DNA of 28,162 nucleotides, taken from positions 1 to 28,162 of the forward strand of contig JAGWNT010000050.1 of assembly GCA_028871195.1 (NCBI GenBank), written 5' to 3'. The DNA is from REEB85 sp018971455 (GTDB lineage: Bacteria > Pseudomonadota > Alphaproteobacteria > Acetobacterales > Acetobacteraceae). Shown here in pieces: positions 7,000 through 14,490 of the stretch. The position numbers and the translations under genes were made by a program. The notes under the pieces were generated by a model, which ran no database searches, was not told the DNA's origin, and saw only the letters and a list, made by a program, of their open reading frames with translations. Position 1 is the first letter of the stretch, and every line of letters starts with the position of its first letter.

Positions 7000-7845
7000 T
7001 TATAGGGCGCGCCGCGCCAGGGCCGCGGTGAGCGTGTTCTCCAGCAGGCAGGCGATGGTCATCGGCCCGACGCCGCCGGGCACCGGGGTGAGCGCGCCGG
7101 CCACCGCCAGCGCCTCGTCATAGGCGACGTCGCCGACCAGCCGGCCATCGGCCGTGCGGTTGATGCCGACATCGATCACCACCGCGCCCGCGGCGATCCA
7201 GTCCCCCCGCACCATCTCCGCCCGTCCGACGGCGGCGACCAGGATTTCGGCGCGCCGGCACTCCTCGCGCAGGTCGCGGGTGCGGGAATGGGCCAGGGTG
7301 ACGGTGGCGTCGGCATTGGTAAGCAGGGCCGCGAGCGGGCGGCCGACCAGCACCGAGCGACCGAGCACGAGGGCGCGCTTGCCGGCGGGGGCGGCGTCGA
7401 TGGCCGCGAGCAGCTTCATCACGCCGAGCGGAGTGCAGGCCGCAAGCGAGGGGTTGCCGGCGAGCAGCTTGCCGGCATTGAGCGGGTGCAGCCCGTCGAC
7501 ATCCTTGGCCGGGTCGATGGCGAGGATGGCGCGGCTTGCATCGAGATGGGCGGGCAGCGGCAGTTGCAGCAGGATGCCGTCGACGCCGTCATCGGCGTTG
7601 AGCGCGGCGATCAGCGCCAGCAATTCAGCCTCGCCGGTCGCCTGCGGCAGGCGGTGGGTGCGCGCGGCGATGCCGACGGAGTGGGCGGCGCGGTCCTTGT
7701 TGCGGACATAGACGGCACTTGCCGGGTCGTCGCCGACCAGCACCACGGCGAGGCCGGGGGTGAGGCCGAGGCCGGCGATGCGGCTGTGCAGGGCGGCGCG
7801 CAGGTCGGCCGCCACCGCCCGGCCGTCGATCAGGCGCGCCGTCAC
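7000..7845 (-). CDS. folD: Bifunctional methylenetetrahydrofolate dehydrogenase/methenyltetrahydrofolate cyclohydrolase
   Basis: A 281-residue cytoplasmic enzyme interconverting 5,10-methylene-THF and 10-formyl-THF with NADP. Family landmarks are all present: Tyr46 and catalytic Lys50 in SAVYVRNK, Gln94 in ILLQLPLP, Asp117 in DPAKDVDGLHPLN, the nucleotide-binding VLGRSVLVGRPLA, and the closing PVPGGVGPMTIACLLENT. Length is typical. It is the last gene of yggT-yggU-folD; its GTG start (7845) overlaps the yggU stop as GTGA, showing tight coupling. Its product 10-formyl-THF is the co-substrate of PurH, encoded about 5 kb away. It reads toward the ureohydrolase gene, with a stem-loop between them. 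Confidence 0.96.
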   Translation of the reverse strand: MTARLIDGRAVAADLRAALHSRIAGLGLTPGLAVVLVGDDPASAVYVRNKDRAAHSVGIAARTHRLPQATGEAELLALIAALNADDGVDGILLQLPLPAHLDASRAILAIDPAKDVDGLHPLNAGKLLAGNPSLAACTPLGVMKLLAAIDAAPAGKRALVLGRSVLVGRPLAALLTNADATVTLAHSRTRDLREECRRAEILVAAVGRAEMVRGDWIAAGAVVIDVGINRTADGRLVGDVAYDEALAVAGALTPVPGGVGPMTIACLLENTLTAALARRAL

Positions 7846-8147
7846 AGCGCGCCGAGCCGGGCGGCCAGCAGCGTCGGATCGCCGGTGACATGCAGCATTT
7901 TCTGGCGCGAGGCGGCGCCGCTGTGCAGGGCGACCGCCGAGGCCGGCAGATCGAGCGCGCGGGCGAGTGCGGCGCAGGCGGCCCGTGTCGCCCGCCCGTC
8001 CTCGGGTGCCTCGGCGACGGCAATGCGCAGCCGGGATTCGGCGCCGGCGCCCTCGGCCTCCGTGCCCTGCACGCCGGGCCGGCGCGATTTCGGCTGCACC
8101 TTCACCGCCACCACCACGCCGTCCGCCACTTCGCGCCAGGCCGTCAT
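7842..8147 (-). CDS. yggU: DUF167 (YggU) family protein
   Basis: A 101-residue protein of the DUF167/YggU family. The diagnostic strand-turn VVVAVKVQPKSRRPGVQG near the N-terminus and the helix region RIAVAEAPEDGRATRAAC (usually APPVDGKAN) are visible. They are followed by LDLPASAVALHSGAASRQKM, matching the usual V-x-x-G-x-x-S-R-x-K signature. Its function is unknown; it is a small soluble alpha/beta protein. The ATG at 8147 overlaps the yggT stop (TGATG), and its own stop overlaps the folD start, so it is the middle gene of a three-gene operon. The insert between the first strand and RIAVAEAPED is somewhat longer than usual. Confidence 0.88.
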   Translation of the reverse strand: MTAWREVADGVVVAVKVQPKSRRPGVQGTEAEGAGAESRLRIAVAEAPEDGRATRAACAALARALDLPASAVALHSGAASRQKMLHVTGDPTLLAARLGAL

Positions 8148-8464
8148 CAGAGGAACAGGCCCTGGATGTTGCCGAACAGGATGGCCGCGTAGATCCGGGT
8201 CAGCAGCATCTGGGCGATGTAGACGGCGAAGATCAGCACCAGCGGGCTGAGATCGACGCCGCCGAAATTGGGCAGGAAATTGCGGATCGGCCGCAGCGCC
8301 GGCTCGGTGACGCGGTAGAGGAAATCGCCGATGGTCCAGACCATGCGGTTGCGCGTGTCGAGCACGCCGAAGGCGACCAGCATGCTGAACACCGCGGCCA
8401 GGATCACCGCCCACTTATAGAGGTTCAGGATCTCGCTCAGGATTTCGTAGAGGATGGTGATCAC
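8147..8464 (-). CDS. yggT: YggT family inner-membrane protein
   Basis: A 105-residue integral membrane protein. Two hydrophobic segments, WAVILAAVFSMLVAFGVL and LSPLVLIFAVYIAQMLLTRI, flank the conserved cytoplasmic stretch FLYRVTEPALRPIRNFLPNF, which is the YggT signature (T-E-P-x-L-x-P-I-R). The role is not firmly known; homologues have been linked to osmotic stress, cell division or membrane-protein handling. The start is GTG at 8464 (VITILYEILSEI), chosen because the family begins a few residues before the first helix and the open frame upstream is low-complexity. A stem-loop at 8471-8487 sits immediately before this start and contains the only G-rich stretch that could serve as ribosome-binding site. 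Confidence 0.88.
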   Translation of the reverse strand: MITILYEILSEILNLYKWAVILAAVFSMLVAFGVLDTRNRMVWTIGDFLYRVTEPALRPIRNFLPNFGGVDLSPLVLIFAVYIAQMLLTRIYAAILFGNIQGLFL

Positions 8465-8470
8465 GCGTCG

Positions 8471-8487
8471 GCCCCCGTTGCGGGGGC
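8471..8487 (-). promoter_or_regulatory. Stem-loop over the yggT ribosome-binding region
   Basis: Arms GCCCCCG and CGGGGGC with a three-base loop end six bases before the yggT GTG on the minus-strand transcript. The 3' arm holds the only G-rich tract near the start, so folding would hide it. A regulatory role is inferred. Confidence 0.35.
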
Positions 8488-8553
8488 GCAAGCTAGCCGC
8501 CCGCCCGGGCGGCCGCAACCGCAGGCCCGCGCGGGCCGCCGACCGGCCGGCGC

Positions 8554-8582
8554 TTGACTTGCGCGGGGCCGTCTGCGACATC
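8554..8582 (+). promoter_or_regulatory. Candidate promoter for the tRNA-Ala gene
   Basis: CTTGACTT gives a -35 (TTGACT, 8554-8559), and a weak -10-like GACATC follows 17 bp later, about 15 bp before the tRNA. The -35 fits alphaproteobacterial stable-RNA promoters; the -10 is poor. Confidence 0.35.
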
Positions 8583-8597
8583 GGCCCGGCGCGGAAC

Positions 8598-8673
8598 GGG
8601 GCTGTAGCTCAGTTGGGAGAGCGCCTCGTTCGCAATGAGGAGGTCAGGGGTTCGATTCCCCTCAGCTCCACCA
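8598..8673 (+). tRNA. tRNA-Ala, anticodon CGC
   Basis: A 76-base cloverleaf with encoded CCA end. The acceptor arms GGGGCTG and CAGCTCC pair over 7 bp and include G3:U70, the identity element for alanyl-tRNA synthetase. The D-arm GCTCAGTTGGGAGAGC is normal. The anticodon arm CCTCG / TGAGG encloses the loop TTCGCAA, so the anticodon is CGC, reading GCG. The variable loop AGGTC and T-arm with GGTTCGATTCC are standard. GCG is a common alanine codon in this GC-rich genome. It stands alone upstream of the rsmB leader ORF on the same strand. Confidence 0.97.
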
Positions 8674-8710
8674 CCGTTCCGCCCCCCATGATCCTGCCAG
8701 GAGAGCGCCC

Positions 8711-8764
8711 ATGCGCGCCGCGCCGGGCCCCTGCGGGCCACGCACCATGACCGCCGCCCGATGA
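8711..8764 (+). CDS. Short leader ORF (17 codons) coupled to rsmB
   Basis: An ATG at 8711 with a strong Shine-Dalgarno (AGGAGAG, seven to eight bases upstream) opens a 17-codon frame, MRAAPGPCGPRTMTAAR. It ends at TGA 8762-8764, overlapping the rsmB ATG as ATGA. rsmB has no recognisable ribosome site of its own, so ribosomes finishing this peptide could restart on rsmB. The peptide is not recognised and is probably not functional in itself. It contains no run of one amino acid that would suggest classical attenuation. Confidence 0.45.
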   Translation: MRAAPGPCGPRTMTAAR

Positions 8765-9999
8765 GCGACGCGACCCGCGGCGCCGCCTTCGACCTGCTCG
8801 GCGCGGTGCTCGATCGCCATCGCACGCTGGAAGCGGCCCTGGATGCCCTGCCGCCGGCCGCGGCACGCGATCGCGCGGCGGCGCACCGGCTGGCCGCCGC
8901 CGTCCTGCGCCGCCTCGGCACGCTGGACGCGGTGCTGGAACCCTATCTCGCCAAGGCGCCGCCGGTGCCGGTGCGCCACATCCTGCGCCTCGGCGCCGCC
9001 GGGCTGCTGCTGCTCGACACGCCGCCGCATGCCGCCGTCGCCACCGCCGTCGGGCTGGCCCGTGCGCGCGGGCTCGCGCCGTTCTGCAAGCTGATCAACG
9101 CCGTGCTGCGGCGCGTCGCCGCCGCCGGCCCGGCGGCCCTGGAGGGGCTCGACGGCCCGCGGCTCGACACGCCGGCCTGGCTGTGGTCGGCCTGGGGTGC
9201 CGATGCGCGGGCGATCGCCGAGGCCCAGCAGCGGGAAGCCCCGCTCGACCTCACCTTGCGTCCGGGCGCGGCCGCCCCGCCCGGCGGCATCGCGCTTCCG
9301 ACCGGCTCCTGGCGCTATCCGGCCGGAACGCGCGTGGCCGAGCTGCCGGGCTTCGCCGAGGGCGATTTCTGGGTGCAGGACGCGGCCGCGGCCATGCCGG
9401 CGCGCCTGCTGGCGGCCCGGCCGGGGGAGCGCGTCGCCGATCTGTGCGCGGCACCGGGCGGCAAGACGGCCCAGCTCGCCGCCGCCGGCGCCAAGGTGGT
9501 CGCCGTCGAGCAGAATCCCTATCGCCTGGCCCGGTTGCGCGGCAACCTCGCCCGGATGCACCTGGCCGCCGAGATCGTGCAGGCCGACGCCACCGCCTGG
9601 CGCCCGCCCGTTCCGTTCGACGCCGTTCTGCTCGATGCGCCATGCAGCGCCACCGGCACCATCCGCCGCCACCCCGACGTCGCCCACCTCAAGCGGCCGG
9701 CCGACATCGCCGCCCTGGCCGGCGGGCAGGACCGGCTGCTGGACGCCGCCTGCGCCCTGCTGCGCCCGGGCGGGCGGCTGGTCTATGCGGTGTGCTCCCT
9801 GCAACCCGAGGAGGGCGCGCCGCGCATCGCGGCCGCCCTGGCGCGCCTGCCGCTGCGCGCGGCCCCCTTCACCGCGGCCGAGGCGCCCGGGCTGGCCGCG
9901 GCGCTGACGGCGGATGGCTGGCTGCGCACCACGCCGGCGCTGTGGCCCGAGACGGGCGGCATGGACGGGTTTTTCGTCGCTCGCGCGATACGTGACTGA
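8761..9999 (+). CDS. rsmB: RsmB-family 16S rRNA (cytosine-5) methyltransferase
   Basis: A 412-residue cytoplasmic enzyme that methylates a cytosine of 16S rRNA (C967 in E. coli) with S-adenosylmethionine. Residues 1-130 form a NusB-like RNA-binding domain (AAFDLLGAVLDRHRTLEAAL, HAAVATAVGLAR, LINAVLRR). The methyltransferase domain has SAM motif I DLCAAPGGKT (from residue 227), motif IV LLDAPCSATGTIRRHPD with the conserved Cys295, and motif VI YAVCSLQPEEG with the likely nucleophile Cys345. Length is slightly short of the E. coli protein, normal for alphaproteobacteria. It starts inside the overlap with a leader ORF and is followed by a heparinase-like gene and, two genes on, purH, an order often kept in alphaproteobacteria. 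Confidence 0.94.
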   Translation: MSDATRGAAFDLLGAVLDRHRTLEAALDALPPAAARDRAAAHRLAAAVLRRLGTLDAVLEPYLAKAPPVPVRHILRLGAAGLLLLDTPPHAAVATAVGLARARGLAPFCKLINAVLRRVAAAGPAALEGLDGPRLDTPAWLWSAWGADARAIAEAQQREAPLDLTLRPGAAAPPGGIALPTGSWRYPAGTRVAELPGFAEGDFWVQDAAAAMPARLLAARPGERVADLCAAPGGKTAQLAAAGAKVVAVEQNPYRLARLRGNLARMHLAAEIVQADATAWRPPVPFDAVLLDAPCSATGTIRRHPDVAHLKRPADIAALAGGQDRLLDAACALLRPGGRLVYAVCSLQPEEGAPRIAAALARLPLRAAPFTAAEAPGLAAALTADGWLRTTPALWPETGGMDGFFVARAIRD

Positions 10000-10033
10000 G
10001 GCGCGGCTTGTGCGCCACGCAGTGCGGTCGCTA

Positions 10034-10059
10034 GAAACGGACGATGAATCATCGGTTTC
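10034..10059. repeat. Interrupted inverted repeat in an AT-richer patch after rsmB
   Basis: GAAAC, three bases, CGATG, AAT, CATCG, GTTTC: a stem of 10 pairs with a one-sided bulge and three-base loop. It lies in the 115-bp gap between rsmB and the heparinase-like gene. No T run follows, so it could be a processing or binding site rather than a terminator. Confidence 0.5.
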
Positions 10060-10114
10060 CAGCAAGCTGCGAGCCGTCGGCCGCGCCCAGCGCGGCGGCG
10101 CCGGCGGTGGGCGG

Positions 10115-11707
10115 ATGACCGCATCGGCCTGGGTGCGGGAGGCGCGGCTGTGGCTGGCGCGGCTGCCCAGCCCGCGCATGACCCGCCTGCCGGACGCGCC
10201 CGCGCAGACCGTGCGCGACCCCTGGCCGGGCGATCCCGGGCGGGGCGCCAACCTGCTCAAGGGCGAGCTCGAGCTTGGCGGCAGCCACGTCGCCCTGCGC
10301 CCCGGCGCCTTCGCCGACCCGGCCGGCCCGCCGCTGCTGCGCGCCGCGGCGCACGGCTTCACCTGGCTGCGCGACCTGCGCGCCCTCGGCACCGACGCCG
10401 CCCGCATGCGCGCCCGTGCGCTGGTGGCCGAATGGATCGCGACCCCGCACCCGGACCCGCTGGCCGGCCGGCCGGACGTCGCCGGGGCGCGCATCGCGGC
10501 CTGGCTCGGCCATTACGATTTCTTCGCCGCCAGCGCCGATGACGCCTTTCGCCAGCGCCTGATGGGCCGCCTGGTGGCCGATGCGCGCGGGCTCTCGGCC
10601 GGGCTGCCGACCGAGGAGCTGGACGCCCGGGCGATCACCGCCCTCAAGGGTCTGATCGCGGCCGCCGTGGCCTTGCCGGACCATACCGGCCTGCTGTCGC
10701 GCGGCCTGCGCGTGCTGCCGCAGGAGATTGCCCGCCAGGTGCTGGGCGATGGCTGCCATTGCGAGCGCAGCCCGGCCCAGCATCTGGCCGTGCTCGCCGA
10801 TCTCACCGAAATCCGCGCCCTGCTCCAGGCCGCCCAGGTGGTGCCGCCGATCGCCCTCGGGCCGGCCATCGAGCGTCTCGCGCCGGCGCTGCGCGTGCTG
10901 CGCCACGCCGATGGCGGGCTGGCGCTGTTCAACGGCACCAAGGAAGGCTCTCCGGCGCTGACCGACCTGGTGCTGACCCAGGCCGGACGCGCCGTGCGCG
11001 CGCCGCCGGCGCTGAAGGAGGGCGGCTTTCACCGCCTGCAGGCCGGGCGCAGCATGCTGATCATGGATTGCGGCGTGCCCGCCGCCCCCCGGCTCGACCG
11101 TTTCGCCCATGCCGGGACGCTCTCGTTCGAATTGTCGATCGGGCGCGACCGCATGATCGTCAATTGCGGCGCCGGCCCCGCCGGCAGCGCCGAATGGCGC
11201 GACGCCAGCCGCGCCACCGCGGCGCATTCGACGCTGGTGGTCGCCGACACCAATTCCTCGGAGCTGCGCCCCGGCGGGCTCGGCAGGCGGCCCGAGCAGG
11301 TCGAGGTGCAGCGCCAGGAGGCCAATGGCGCGCATTGGCTCGACGCCAGCCATGACGGCTATCGCCGCCCCTTCGGCGCCATCCACCGCCGCCGCCTCTA
11401 CATGGCCGAGAGCGGCGAGGATATTCGCGGCGAGGATTCGGTCGAGGCCGCCACGCCGCAGCCCTATGCGGTGCGCTTTCATCTGCACCCCGAGGTCGAT
11501 GCCAGCCTGCAGCAGGACGGCGAGGCGGTGCTGCTGCGCCTGCCTGCCGGCGGCGGCTGGCGCCTGCGCGCCGATGGCGCCCGCATCGGGCTGGAGGAGA
11601 GCATCTATCTCGGCGGGTCCGAGCCGCGGCGCAGCGAGCAGGTGGTGCTGACCGGCTACCAGGACGGGCCGCAGCACGTGAAATGGGCGATCACCAAGGT
11701 CGGCTGA
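10115..11707 (+). CDS. Heparinase II/III-family protein
   Basis: A 530-residue protein with the heparinase II/III layout. A helical toroid domain occupies about residues 60-330, including WLGHYDFFAAS, ALKGLIAAAVAL and DGCHCERSPAQHLAVLADL (the family's DGGH-x-x-R-NP segment). A beta-rich C-terminal domain follows, with HAGTLSFELSIGRDRMIVNCGAG, ATAAHSTLVVADTNSSEL, SHDGYRRPFGAIHRRRLYM and PYAVRFHLHPEVDASLQ. Polysaccharide lyases of this fold cleave uronic-acid polymers; this alphaproteobacterial group lacks a signal peptide and its substrate is unknown. Linkage to rsmB and purH is conserved in many relatives, pointing to a housekeeping envelope or glycan role. The ATG at 10115 follows GGTGGGCGG and the frame upstream of it is not conserved. 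Confidence 0.85.
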   Translation: MTASAWVREARLWLARLPSPRMTRLPDAPAQTVRDPWPGDPGRGANLLKGELELGGSHVALRPGAFADPAGPPLLRAAAHGFTWLRDLRALGTDAARMRARALVAEWIATPHPDPLAGRPDVAGARIAAWLGHYDFFAASADDAFRQRLMGRLVADARGLSAGLPTEELDARAITALKGLIAAAVALPDHTGLLSRGLRVLPQEIARQVLGDGCHCERSPAQHLAVLADLTEIRALLQAAQVVPPIALGPAIERLAPALRVLRHADGGLALFNGTKEGSPALTDLVLTQAGRAVRAPPALKEGGFHRLQAGRSMLIMDCGVPAAPRLDRFAHAGTLSFELSIGRDRMIVNCGAGPAGSAEWRDASRATAAHSTLVVADTNSSELRPGGLGRRPEQVEVQRQEANGAHWLDASHDGYRRPFGAIHRRRLYMAESGEDIRGEDSVEAATPQPYAVRFHLHPEVDASLQQDGEAVLLRLPAGGGWRLRADGARIGLEESIYLGGSEPRRSEQVVLTGYQDGPQHVKWAITKVG

Positions 11708-11726
11708 CGGCGCCGCCCCCGCCCGC

Positions 11727-12827
11727 ATGAAGATCCTCGAGATCACCAACGTCGATTTCTCGCTGCGCCATTTCCTACTGCCGGTGATGCGCGGCGCGCG
11801 GGCGCGCGGCCATGAGGTGATCGGCGTCGCCGCGGACGGCGCGCTGCTGGAGGTGGCGCGGGCCGAGGGGTTTCGCGTCGTCGCGCTGCCGCTGGCGCGC
11901 AGCCTGTCGCCGCGGGCGCAGTGGCGGGCCCTGCGGGCGCTGCGCGCGCTGATGCGCGCCGAGCGGCCGGACATGGTGCACGCCCATATGCCGATCAGCG
12001 GCTTCCTCGCGCGGCTCGCCGCGCGGCTCGAGGGTGTGCCGCGCGTCGCCTATACCTGCCACGGCTTCCTGTTCAACCAGCCAGGCCCCTGGCTGCGGCG
12101 GGCGGCCGCCTTCGCGATGGAGTGGATCGGCGGGCGGCTCAGCGACATCGTGCTGACGGTCTCCACCGAGGAGGCCGCCGATGCGCGCCGGCTGGGCATC
12201 GCCCGCGGCGCGGTGGCGGTGGGCAACGGGCGCGACCCGGCGCGGTTCCATCCCGACCCGGCGGCCCGCGCGCGGCTGCGCGCCGAGCTTGGCGTGGCGC
12301 CGGACGCGGTGGTGGTCATCGCCGTCTCGCGGCTGGTGCGCCACAAGGGCTACCCCGAACTGCTCGCCGCCCTGCGCAGCGTGCCGGCCGAGCTCTGGGT
12401 GGTCGGCGAGCGGCTGGCCTCGGACCATGGCGAGAGCATGGAGCCCTATTTCGCCGCCAGCGGCCTCGGCCCGCGCCTGCGCCGCCTGGGCTACCGCGAG
12501 GACACGCCGGCCCTGCTGGCGGCGGCCGACATCTTTGCCCTGCCGAGCCATTTCGAGGGGCTGCCGATGTCGGTCATCGAGGCGATGCTGAGCGGGCTGG
12601 CGGTGGTGGCGAGCGATGTCAGCGGGCCGCGCGAGCAGGTGGTTAGCGGGCAGACCGGGCTGCTGGTGCCGCCGGGCCAGAGCGCTCCGCTGGCCGCGGC
12701 GCTGGCCCGCCTGGCCGGGGATGCGGCGCTGCGCGCCCGGATGGGCGAGGCCGGGCGGCAGCGGGCGCTGGAGCTCTACGACGAAAAAAAGGTCATCGCG
12801 CGCACCCTGGACCTGCTGGGGCTGTAG
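11727..12827 (+). CDS. GT4-family glycosyltransferase
   Basis: A 366-residue GT-B fold enzyme transferring a sugar from a nucleotide-sugar donor with retention of configuration. The N-terminal acceptor domain begins MKILEITNVDFSLRHFLLPV and contains VHAHMPISGFLARLAA. The donor domain has VIAVSRLVRHKGYPELLAAL and the E-x7-E signature with Glu277 and Glu285 in HFEGLPMSVIEAM, then ASDVSGPREQV and GLLVPPG. The start resembles enzymes that build surface polysaccharides, but donor and acceptor cannot be assigned. It lies 19 bp after the heparinase-like gene and 18 bp before purH, so it is cotranscribed, interrupting the usual heparinase-purH adjacency. No clear Shine-Dalgarno is seen before the ATG. 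Confidence 0.92.
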   Translation: MKILEITNVDFSLRHFLLPVMRGARARGHEVIGVAADGALLEVARAEGFRVVALPLARSLSPRAQWRALRALRALMRAERPDMVHAHMPISGFLARLAARLEGVPRVAYTCHGFLFNQPGPWLRRAAAFAMEWIGGRLSDIVLTVSTEEAADARRLGIARGAVAVGNGRDPARFHPDPAARARLRAELGVAPDAVVVIAVSRLVRHKGYPELLAALRSVPAELWVVGERLASDHGESMEPYFAASGLGPRLRRLGYREDTPALLAAADIFALPSHFEGLPMSVIEAMLSGLAVVASDVSGPREQVVSGQTGLLVPPGQSAPLAAALARLAGDAALRARMGEAGRQRALELYDEKKVIARTLDLLGL

Positions 12828-12845
12828 GACTAGAGCAGCGCTATC

Positions 12846-14420
12846 ATGACCGACATCCTCCCCATCCGCCGCGCCCTGATCTCCGTCTCCGACAAGACCG
12901 GGCTGCTTCACCTCGCCCATGCGCTGATCGCCCATGGCGCGCAGATCGTCTCCACCGGCGGCTCGGCGCGCACGCTGCGCGAGGCCGGTATCGCCGTCGT
13001 CGAGGTGTCCGACTTCACCGGCTTTCCCGAGATCCTTGATGGGCGCGTGAAGACATTGGTGCCGCAGATCCATGGCGGGTTGCTGGCGCGGCGCGACCTG
13101 CCCGAGCATCTCGCGCAGATGCAGACCCATGCCATCCAGCCGATCGACCTGCTGGTCTCCAACCTCTATCCGTTCGAGGCGACGCTGGCCGGCGGCGGCA
13201 CGTTCGAGGAATGCGTCGAGAATATCGACATCGGCGGCCCCGCCCTGACGCGCGCGGCGGCGAAGAACCATGATTTCGTCGCCGTGCTGACCGACCCCGC
13301 GCAGTACCCCGACTTCCTCGACGCGCTGGCCGAACAGGGCGGCACCAGCCTCGTGCTGCGCCGGCGCCTCGCCGGTGAGGCCTTCGCGCGAACCGCCGCC
13401 TATGACGCGGCGATCGCGGCGTGGTTCGCCGAGCGCCGCGGCGAGGATTTCCCCGCCCGCATGACGCTCTCCGGCACGCTGCGCCAGACGCTGCGCTACG
13501 GCGAGAACCCCCACCAGCGCGCGGCGTTCTACATCAACGGAACGCGCCCCGGCGTGGCCACCGCGCGGCAGGTTCAGGGCAAGGAGCTGTCGTACAACAA
13601 TCTCAACGACACCGACGCCGCCTTCGAGGCGGTGGCTGAGTTCGAGGCGCCCAGCGTGGTCATCGTCAAGCACGCCAATCCGTGCGGCGTCGCCTCGGCC
13701 GGCACGCTTGCGGCGGCGTGGGATCTCGCGCTGCGCTGCGATCCGGTCTCCGCCTTCGGCGGGATCGTCGCGGTCAACCGGGTGCTCGATGCCGAGGCGG
13801 CGGCGCGCGTCGGCGCCATCATGACCGAGGTCATCGTGGCACCGGATGCCACCGAGGAGGCGCGCGCCGTGCTCGCGCGCAAGAAGAACCTGCGGCTGCT
13901 GCTCACCGGCGGGCTGCCCGACCCCGCCGCCCCCGGCATGATGGTCCGCAGCATCGCCGGCGGCTTCCTCGCCCAGACCCGCGACGGCGGGCGGGTGACG
14001 CGGGAGGGGTTGAAATGTGTGACGAAGCGCGCCCCCACCGAGGCGGAGCTGGATGACCTGCTGTTCGCCTTCCGCGTCTGCAAGCACGTCAAGTCCAACG
14101 CCATCGTCTATGCCAAGGATGCCGCCACCGTGGGCATCGGCGCCGGGCAGATGAGCCGGGTCGATTCGGCGCGCATGGCGGCGTGGAAGAGCCTCGAGGC
14201 GACCAAGGCCGCCGGCCTCGCGACACCGCTCGCGCAGGGCAGCGTCGCCGCGTCGGACGCGTTCTTCCCGTTTGCCGACGGGCTGCTCGCGGCCATCGCC
14301 GCCGGCGCCACGGCGGTCATTCAACCCGGCGGATCGTTGCGCGACGCCGAGGTGATTGCCGCCGCCGACGAGGCCGGGATCGCGATGGTGCTGACCGGGA
14401 TGCGCCACTTCCGACACTGA
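12846..14420 (+). CDS. purH: Bifunctional AICAR transformylase/IMP cyclohydrolase
   Basis: A 524-residue enzyme catalysing the last two steps of IMP synthesis. The N-terminal IMP cyclohydrolase domain (1-200) shows RRALISVSDKTGL, IVSTGGSARTLREAGI, GFPEILDGRVKTLVPQIHGGLLAR and LVSNLYPFE. The AICAR transformylase domain has RYGENPHQRAAFY, the catalytic Lys275-His276 in VIVKHANPCG, SAFGGIVAVNR, SNAIVYAKD, GIGAGQMSRVDS and the closing IQPGGSLRDAEVI. Full normal length and no missing catalytic residue. It consumes 10-formyl-THF, which FolD in this window produces. It begins 18 bp after the glycosyltransferase, without a visible promoter of its own. Confidence 0.97.
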   Translation: MTDILPIRRALISVSDKTGLLHLAHALIAHGAQIVSTGGSARTLREAGIAVVEVSDFTGFPEILDGRVKTLVPQIHGGLLARRDLPEHLAQMQTHAIQPIDLLVSNLYPFEATLAGGGTFEECVENIDIGGPALTRAAAKNHDFVAVLTDPAQYPDFLDALAEQGGTSLVLRRRLAGEAFARTAAYDAAIAAWFAERRGEDFPARMTLSGTLRQTLRYGENPHQRAAFYINGTRPGVATARQVQGKELSYNNLNDTDAAFEAVAEFEAPSVVIVKHANPCGVASAGTLAAAWDLALRCDPVSAFGGIVAVNRVLDAEAAARVGAIMTEVIVAPDATEEARAVLARKKNLRLLLTGGLPDPAAPGMMVRSIAGGFLAQTRDGGRVTREGLKCVTKRAPTEAELDDLLFAFRVCKHVKSNAIVYAKDAATVGIGAGQMSRVDSARMAAWKSLEATKAAGLATPLAQGSVAASDAFFPFADGLLAAIAAGATAVIQPGGSLRDAEVIAAADEAGIAMVLTGMRHFRH

Positions 14421-14490
14421 GGCGGCTCGCGGCAGTTGTGCGCCGCCGCGTCTCGTGCGGAAATGCGCGGCGCATCGCAACGAGGCCGTG

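Noticed and set aside
8662..10494. A 610-codon minus-strand open frame over rsmB
   Set aside because: It also covers the tRNA 3' end and rsmB in antisense, has no recognisable domain, and shows the Arg/Ala/Gly composition of shadow frames.
11674..11686. CACGTGAAA in the heparinase-like gene, resembling parS
   Set aside because: Only the right half matches; the left half has almost no similarity to TGTTTC.
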